A stretch of DNA of 64,000 nucleotides from assembly GCA_037576215.1 (NCBI GenBank), contig JBANDB010000006.1, positions 5,022,001 to 5,086,000 of the forward strand, read 5' to 3'. The notes under the pieces were generated by a model that was not told the DNA's origin, made no database searches, and saw nothing but the letters and a program-made list of their open reading frames with translations. Made by a program: the position numbers and the translations under genes. Positions 59,060-64,000 of this stretch are shown piece by piece (the stretch's first letter is position 1; each line of letters opens with the position of its first letter). The DNA is from Armillaria gallica. Taxonomy: Eukaryota > Basidiomycota > Agaricomycetes > Agaricales > Physalacriaceae.

Positions 59060-60430
59060 ACATATCCTTTTTCTCTGCATTTCATTTGTATGGTCATGCC
59101 ACTATGCCGCAATGCAAACCCCTCATGCCCGTCCGACTTCTTTCATATGAGCTTTTTTGCAGCACAAGAGTTCAATTGCATCAATCGCTGAACAAGCGCA
59201 AGCCGAGAAAATTTTGTTTCCCAGCTTGCTGCGATGTTTGTATCTTCCGTCAAGCTTACGGCTCAAATCACTCAAGCGCGACTAGGAGCATTCAGGCTCA
59301 GAATTTCATCAGACAGCAAGAACGGTTCATCTTCCAGAGGGTATTCTTGGACAACGAGAATGAAGTGGTTGCGTAGTTGTTTATGTCTATGCGTGATTGA
59401 CATTACCTCGCTGAAAACTGTTTTCCGTTATGTACTGTGCTTAATCCAGTTCTTATTGTCGCTTCTTTCGACGACGAGACACGGCGAGGTCATGGAAGAG
59501 GGCAATCTGCACGAGTTGGCCATTCCTCACGAGATTGTACGCAGCCCTCGGTTTCCGATACAGGTCCGTCATTACTCTAGTGCATGTACTCACCTTTTTT
59601 TTTTAGCTGTTTGGATCACCTGGATGAAATGAATGACGATACTCTTCCAAGGATACATGACGATTGGTGAGTATCGCAAAAAGCCGGTGGATACACAGCA
59701 TCTTCGTGGGTTTCAAGCGGCACACCATCCAACACTCAGCGAAACCAGACTTCAAGTTTCTGCCTTTATCAGGTCAGAACAACTCGAAGCTATTGCCCCT
59801 CTCCCTACTAAGAATGTTGCGTCCGATCTTGATATCACGATCGTCACCAACACAGCTTGGCTCCAATTTCATACCACCAGCATGCGCATACAGCTTGTAT
59901 ACATCACCACTCTCCTTGCTATGAGCGGTGAGCGATGACTGTCAAAGCCGGATTCATTACTGGATAATTCCTTTGCAAGTCAAGTCGGTTGACCTCTGCA
60001 GCTCAAGCGTGTTTTTCACATCGTGTTAGTGAATTAATTATGTAAAAGGGTAGGGCGGATTGTCCAATTGTGCAAAGTCGTACACGCCCCGGCACGCGGC
60101 GGACACTTATTTATGAAGGGGCTGGGATATGGATATAAGCATCCATGTGACGTCTGAGTCTTGGTTAGGTTCAATTGCTTTCATTTCCATCAAAAGTGGA
60201 AACCTAATGATCGTGCAAAAGACGCATGTCCCCTTCAAATTCTTCCTGCAGTCCTTGATCCATCATAACAAGCATTGAGACTGGTGGTCAGAATATCAGC
60301 CTGCCAAGAAGGATTTATTCGCAACATTGCTACTACGCGTGGTTCAGATACCGGCTCTCCACGCTCCTTTCTTATTATATACACCTTGTAGCATTGATTC
60401 CTACGGAAAATCCCAAAGGACACGTTCCAA
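59060..60430. other. Intergenic region with unresolved open frames
   Basis: Plus frames at 59234-59632 and 59633-59938 include HGEVMEEGNLHELAIPHEIV before a donor-like GTCCGT and a T-rich acceptor, suggesting possible coding pieces, but no family or continuous model emerged. Confidence 0.35.
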
Positions 60431-62012
60431 TCAGTCACGCCGACTAGGCGTCACGACGTAGACAAATGCATTCTGCGCATACGGCAGACTCGCAGTCGGT
60501 ATCTTGTCAAGCATCATCCCAGGACACATGAACGGGTTCATCTTCCATTCCGGTTGCATCGCCTCCATATCCTTGTACCACGCTGACGATTTATCCATTC
60601 CAGGGTACTGTCGGGCAGCGATCCTAATAAGACTATGCGTAGTGGACAACGACTGCTCGCAATACTCCGTAATCGCGAACGGGATCTGTTTCATCAGGGC
60701 TCCGAGGAAGACACTGTACCATTGCGGATACGCAGCGAGCCCGGCATTGAGGGCAATAATTGCATCGGGGGGATCGTTCGTGAAGAGGGGGTTATTGAGC
60801 GGATCGTAGAGGGCAGCCCTGCCCTCGAGAAGAATGCGGACAGTCCCGGCACCTAGTGACCCTGGTGCAGTGTATTCGAATGCACACGGACAAGGATTGT
60901 CAACGACGCCCTCCATCAGTGCCGAACGAGCGGACATAAGTGCCTCCTTACTGATAAAAGTTATCTCCAAGTCCGTACTGGGCAGTAGGAGTGCGAGTTC
61001 ACTGAATCTATAGGACTGGGGTTATTAACTGGAAGGAAACCTGAAAATACGCGTACAAGGGCAAAACCGCCATTTCGTCCTGATTGCAAGAGGTCAGACA
61101 CTGTTTAACTGTTAAGGGCCTTCATACTCACGGCAGCACCGATACAGTGTACGCGCAACTTGCGCCGGGGGGCGTCTAGTTTCGGTGCCTCCTCAACAAA
61201 CCCAAGTTCCCGAAGGCACATAAACATCGACATGGGCCACTGCAAAAGCAATGCAGCGGGCGAATCCAGAGGGAGCTGGCGCCACTCATAATACCCCTTC
61301 CAGCTATCCTCAAACGTCGCTGGGAACTCAGGGACCTTCATCCTGGCATCCTTCAGCCATGGAATCTCCTCGTCAGGGAGTTTCCATCCCGCTTTCTCGT
61401 CCGGGAGGGCACCCAGTTTTATGAGGTTGTCGGAACAGACGTCATCAAGTGCACAACCGCAGGTAGCAGGATCACATATAGCCCAGTGCCCAAATTCTGA
61501 TCCGCTCCCCAGGACCCCCCGAGATTCCCTGACGATGCCCTCTTGGAACACACCTTGTTCGTCGTACCGCGCCCACGGGAACTGGTCCAAGAGGGACTTG
61601 AATGCGGTGAACTTTTCCACGTAGCCCTAAGTATCATTATTATTCACATGCGGCGACTTTCAACAGTTCCAAGCCAGACCTTGAACTTTGCACAGTCTTT
61701 TTCATGCCCCGGAAAAAAGTTGTCGCTGAACGGAAGTCGACGATCCTGGCGATTTGCGTCTCGGCAGGCGGTGCTGCAGTAGAAAATGGAATGGCACCCT
61801 TCGCACACGACCGGCTAAGATTAATACACGTAGATAAGTGAAGTTCATCTACGGCTTTGAATGCAACGCACTTTATCAATGCAGACCTCGCGGCAGGTCG
61901 CGCACCGTTTTGGTATGGACTGGAAACCGCGAACGCCCATGTTGGGGTCGTCCTTGACGCGAATCCACTCACTCTGGCAGAGCTCGCGAAGTCGTTTGTC
62001 TTGTGAGATCAT
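60431..62012 (-). CDS. MSS51-like protein with N-terminal MYND finger
   Basis: Start at 62010-62012: MISQDKRLRELCQSEWIRVK, followed by an N-terminal MYND finger spread over an intron (CATC; CEGC; FYCSTAC; HEKDC). The body contains KSLLDQFPWARYDEQGVF, GVLGSGSEFGHWAICDPATC, GWKLPDEEIPWLKD, YYEWRQLPLDSPAALLLQWP and HCIGA. The last exon has LEITFISKEALM, GTVRILLEGRAALYD, PPDAIIALNAGLAAYPQW and PFAITEYCEQSL, ending VVTPSRRD. Finger, WYEWR-P-x-SP block and the PDxxxxLNAGLAAYxxW motif match fungal MSS51/zf-MYND proteins with the MSS51-like C-terminal domain. In yeast Mss51 acts on mitochondrial COX1 mRNA; basidiomycete homologues are many and mostly unassigned. No mitochondrial presequence is obvious. 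Confidence 0.82.
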
Positions 62013-63709
62013 CGAGTTTCTGCACCCTTGCTAAAAACTTCGAATGTGTACTTGGTAAGAAATCACGGAAGTTTTTAAGAAGTTTTTTATCCAGACGCCA
62101 AACCGTGGGAAAGCTGCGAACCGAAGTGCCAATCAGTTAGATTTCTGGAACACCCAATCGGTCGGTCGACCTGAGGTCCTGCTGAAAATTTTTGGAGATC
62201 CTGTTTGGGAGGTCTTGACAAGATTTTACAAAGGATTTTCACCAGTGTAAATAAATCCCATAACACAAACATCAGCATCAGGAATGAACATTTACATGTA
62301 ATAGGCATCATCGATGATCGTCGAACTTCCCGGGTGGCTGTGTGATTACAATGTATGTTTCGCTTTAGTTGGTATGCTATTCCCACGACCGTCGGTCAGT
62401 CGCCCAGTCGAGGGCCTGAAAACAAATTCGACCCGATGCACTTAACGTTAGATATCCTGCTTCTTCTTACTTCACTACGCGTCCCGCGACTCTGTAATAC
62501 GAGATCTGTTCATTGCCAGAACCCCATCAGATTTGTAACAACTGAGTTGAACGGTGCCACGATGGCCTATTTAAGCAACAGACTCCATACACTCACTACG
62601 ACATAGTCGTTGTACTTGTACTTGCACAAACTTTTCGAGACCCCTTTGTTTTTCTATGTACTTATCACTAGGAAAGAAGCCTCATGGTACAATTACTTGA
62701 TATCACTTTGATCTTAAAGTCCTGTCAGTTCGACTCAGTCCCTTTAGTGCTGGCCATAGAACTGCTCCTCCTACCCTACTCGTGTTTTGTACAAGCACAG
62801 AGTCTGTTCGTCCAAATCTTATCTTGCTGCCCTCCTTTCGACCTCTAAAAGCGACTTTTTAGTCGTGAATTGACTTCCAGTGAACAAGTAATTCAGCTGA
62901 GCCACCTCTAATAATGCTGATTTGGTTTAGTTCCATTGTTCAGGCCCAGGGAATAACTCTGAGGCGGATATTTCAAGGAGCGGTTACAAGCCGACGTACT
63001 TGGTTGACTGACTGTCATTAACCGAGGTGTAGACTCGTCTACCCTTGACACTGGAATCTTCAGTTGACAGCAATGAGCAGTAGTCACGAGTAAGTAATTC
63101 AGGCAAGCAAACGTGAAAGCCTGACAGGCCACAGGAGTAATTGTGGGCCGATATCGATAGTAACAATCCCTTCCTCCCAATCGAGTCGAATGTAAATATA
63201 CTAAGTACTAGCTCGCTTCCCTAAACGTAATTAACCAGGGTAGATTTGACAACGACGGGTCCGAGGTAGCACAGAGATATAATCAGCTACCAAAGTCTAA
63301 ACACAACGCCACAGGACTAACTCGACTTGTCAAACCCCGAGCGCTGGTATTCAAAGGTCACCTGGTCCTAATTCTAGATGCATTTGGGCATCAGCGGCGA
63401 GTCACAATGAACAACGGCACCCCGTCCCTCAAATCGCGCCATAAGCAAGCTCCCAAGACATTCTAAGGTTCCATTAAACGACAATCGCCGCGCCAAGCAC
63501 TTTCAACGGTGCACTTGAGGTCATGATCGTCGATCGAGGCGGACAGTGGCGGTGGCAAAACCATCAAAAAAGAATTATAGATAGATCGTATTGAACTACA
63601 AAGTAAGAAGGATAAGTTTGGATTAAAAACTCGTCATGGAACAAAGGTAGGTGGAGGAGAGCCAAAAACAACGACCAGAAAACATAGGAGGACAGTACGA
63701 CAAGAAACA
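62013..63709. other. Intergenic region, nothing recognised
   Basis: Open frames up to about 100 codons on both strands lack motifs or plausible splice partners. The right end is the 3' flank of the kinase gene. Confidence 0.5.
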
Positions 63710-64000
63710 TCAAACAACATCCCTCAGCTGCGCTTGCGCCAAGGCCCGAGCATGCACATGGACATGCTTCGGCTTCTCCACCGTATGGCACACCTCAATT
63801 CCTTGTACCCAGGGCTGCTTCATGATCTCCTCAATTGGCACCCTCAGTTTAGGATTCGGCTCCAGCATCATCCGGATCACGCTCCGACAAGCTCGCGGGA
63901 GGTTATTGATCGTTGGAGGGAACACGGTAGGAGCCGTACACGCAGAAGCATACGCAGAATACATCGCATCGCTCTGCTGGGCAGCCCGCCAAGGTAACTC
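63710..64000 (-). CDS. Ser/Thr protein kinase, C-terminal end (partial; HAL4/NPR-like)
   Basis: Runs off the right edge. It reads PWRAAQQSDAMYSAYASA, then INNLPRACRSVIRMMLEPNP, KLRVPIEEIMKQPWVQGIEV and a His-rich tail (EKPKHVHVHARALAQAQ). The order (PWxxA, a Tyr-containing spacer, LPxxCRxxIRxMLxPxPKxR, IEEIMxxxWV) is the C-lobe end of fungal HAL4/SAT4-type kinases, which regulate nutrient and ion transporters. The catalytic core is outside the window. Confidence 0.75.
   Translation of the reverse strand, partial: ELPWRAAQQSDAMYSAYASACTAPTVFPPTINNLPRACRSVIRMMLEPNPKLRVPIEEIMKQPWVQGIEVCHTVEKPKHVHVHARALAQAQLRDVV

Overview
The window looks like a stretch of an Agaricomycete (mushroom-type basidiomycete) chromosome. 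Protein-coding genes are dense and cut by many short introns (about 47-75 nt, GT-AG with occasional GC-AG). Housekeeping proteins are clearly fungal, and several families typical of agarics appear (F-box proteins, a DUF6534-like membrane protein, MYND-finger proteins, Kre9/Knh1-like secreted proteins, a CE9-type amidohydrolase relic). No rRNA, tRNA, CRISPR array or intact transposon was recognised. Coordinates and splice sites were read by eye; where I give exon boundaries I checked that the phases join.

Left part (1-31.4 kb): the 5' part of RPB1 (minus, running off the left edge) is divergent from VPS27 (plus). Then come cytochrome c, the meiotic MutS gene MSH4 with two micro-exons, a Ser/Pro-rich protein of unknown function, a gene-poor 3 kb, an F-box/LRR-like gene, a small Kre9/Knh1-like secreted protein, an F-box-like gene and a DUF6534-like membrane protein (both minus), a single-exon MYND protein, a predicted AGC-type pseudokinase (minus) and ADE8/GART (plus).

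Middle (31.8-50.7 kb): the Fe-S assembly WD40 protein CIA1 (minus), a small basic protein (plus) and a degraded MYND fragment, a small type I membrane protein, and a MYST-family histone acetyltransferase. Then comes the most unusual region: a 3.6 kb direct segmental duplication (about 38.55-42.11 and 44.24-47.85 kb). Each copy carries a putative type I cell-surface protein with a Ser/Thr-rich stalk, one transmembrane helix and a coiled-coil cytoplasmic tail. A third, diverged family member (47.67-50.66 kb, minus) converges on the right copy; its stalk was lengthened by repeated symmetric phase-2 exons spaced 151-160 bp. The small basic gene at 33.7 kb has an inverted relative inside the left copy and a truncated one in the right copy. 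A frame-broken amidohydrolase fragment lies between the copies.

Right part (51-64 kb): a small protein with two SMP-like repeats, a MYND protein (minus), a coiled-coil/bacterial-type mannose-1-phosphate guanylyltransferase fusion (minus), ribosomal protein eL19 (plus), an MSS51-like MYND protein (minus), and the C-terminal end of a Ser/Thr kinase running off the right edge.

The housekeeping genes share no single pathway. The coherent local theme is the 33.6-50.7 kb accessory block, where related surface-protein genes and a small basic-protein family have been duplicated, inverted, truncated and remodelled. It is the best candidate for an undescribed system here, but its function is not visible from sequence.
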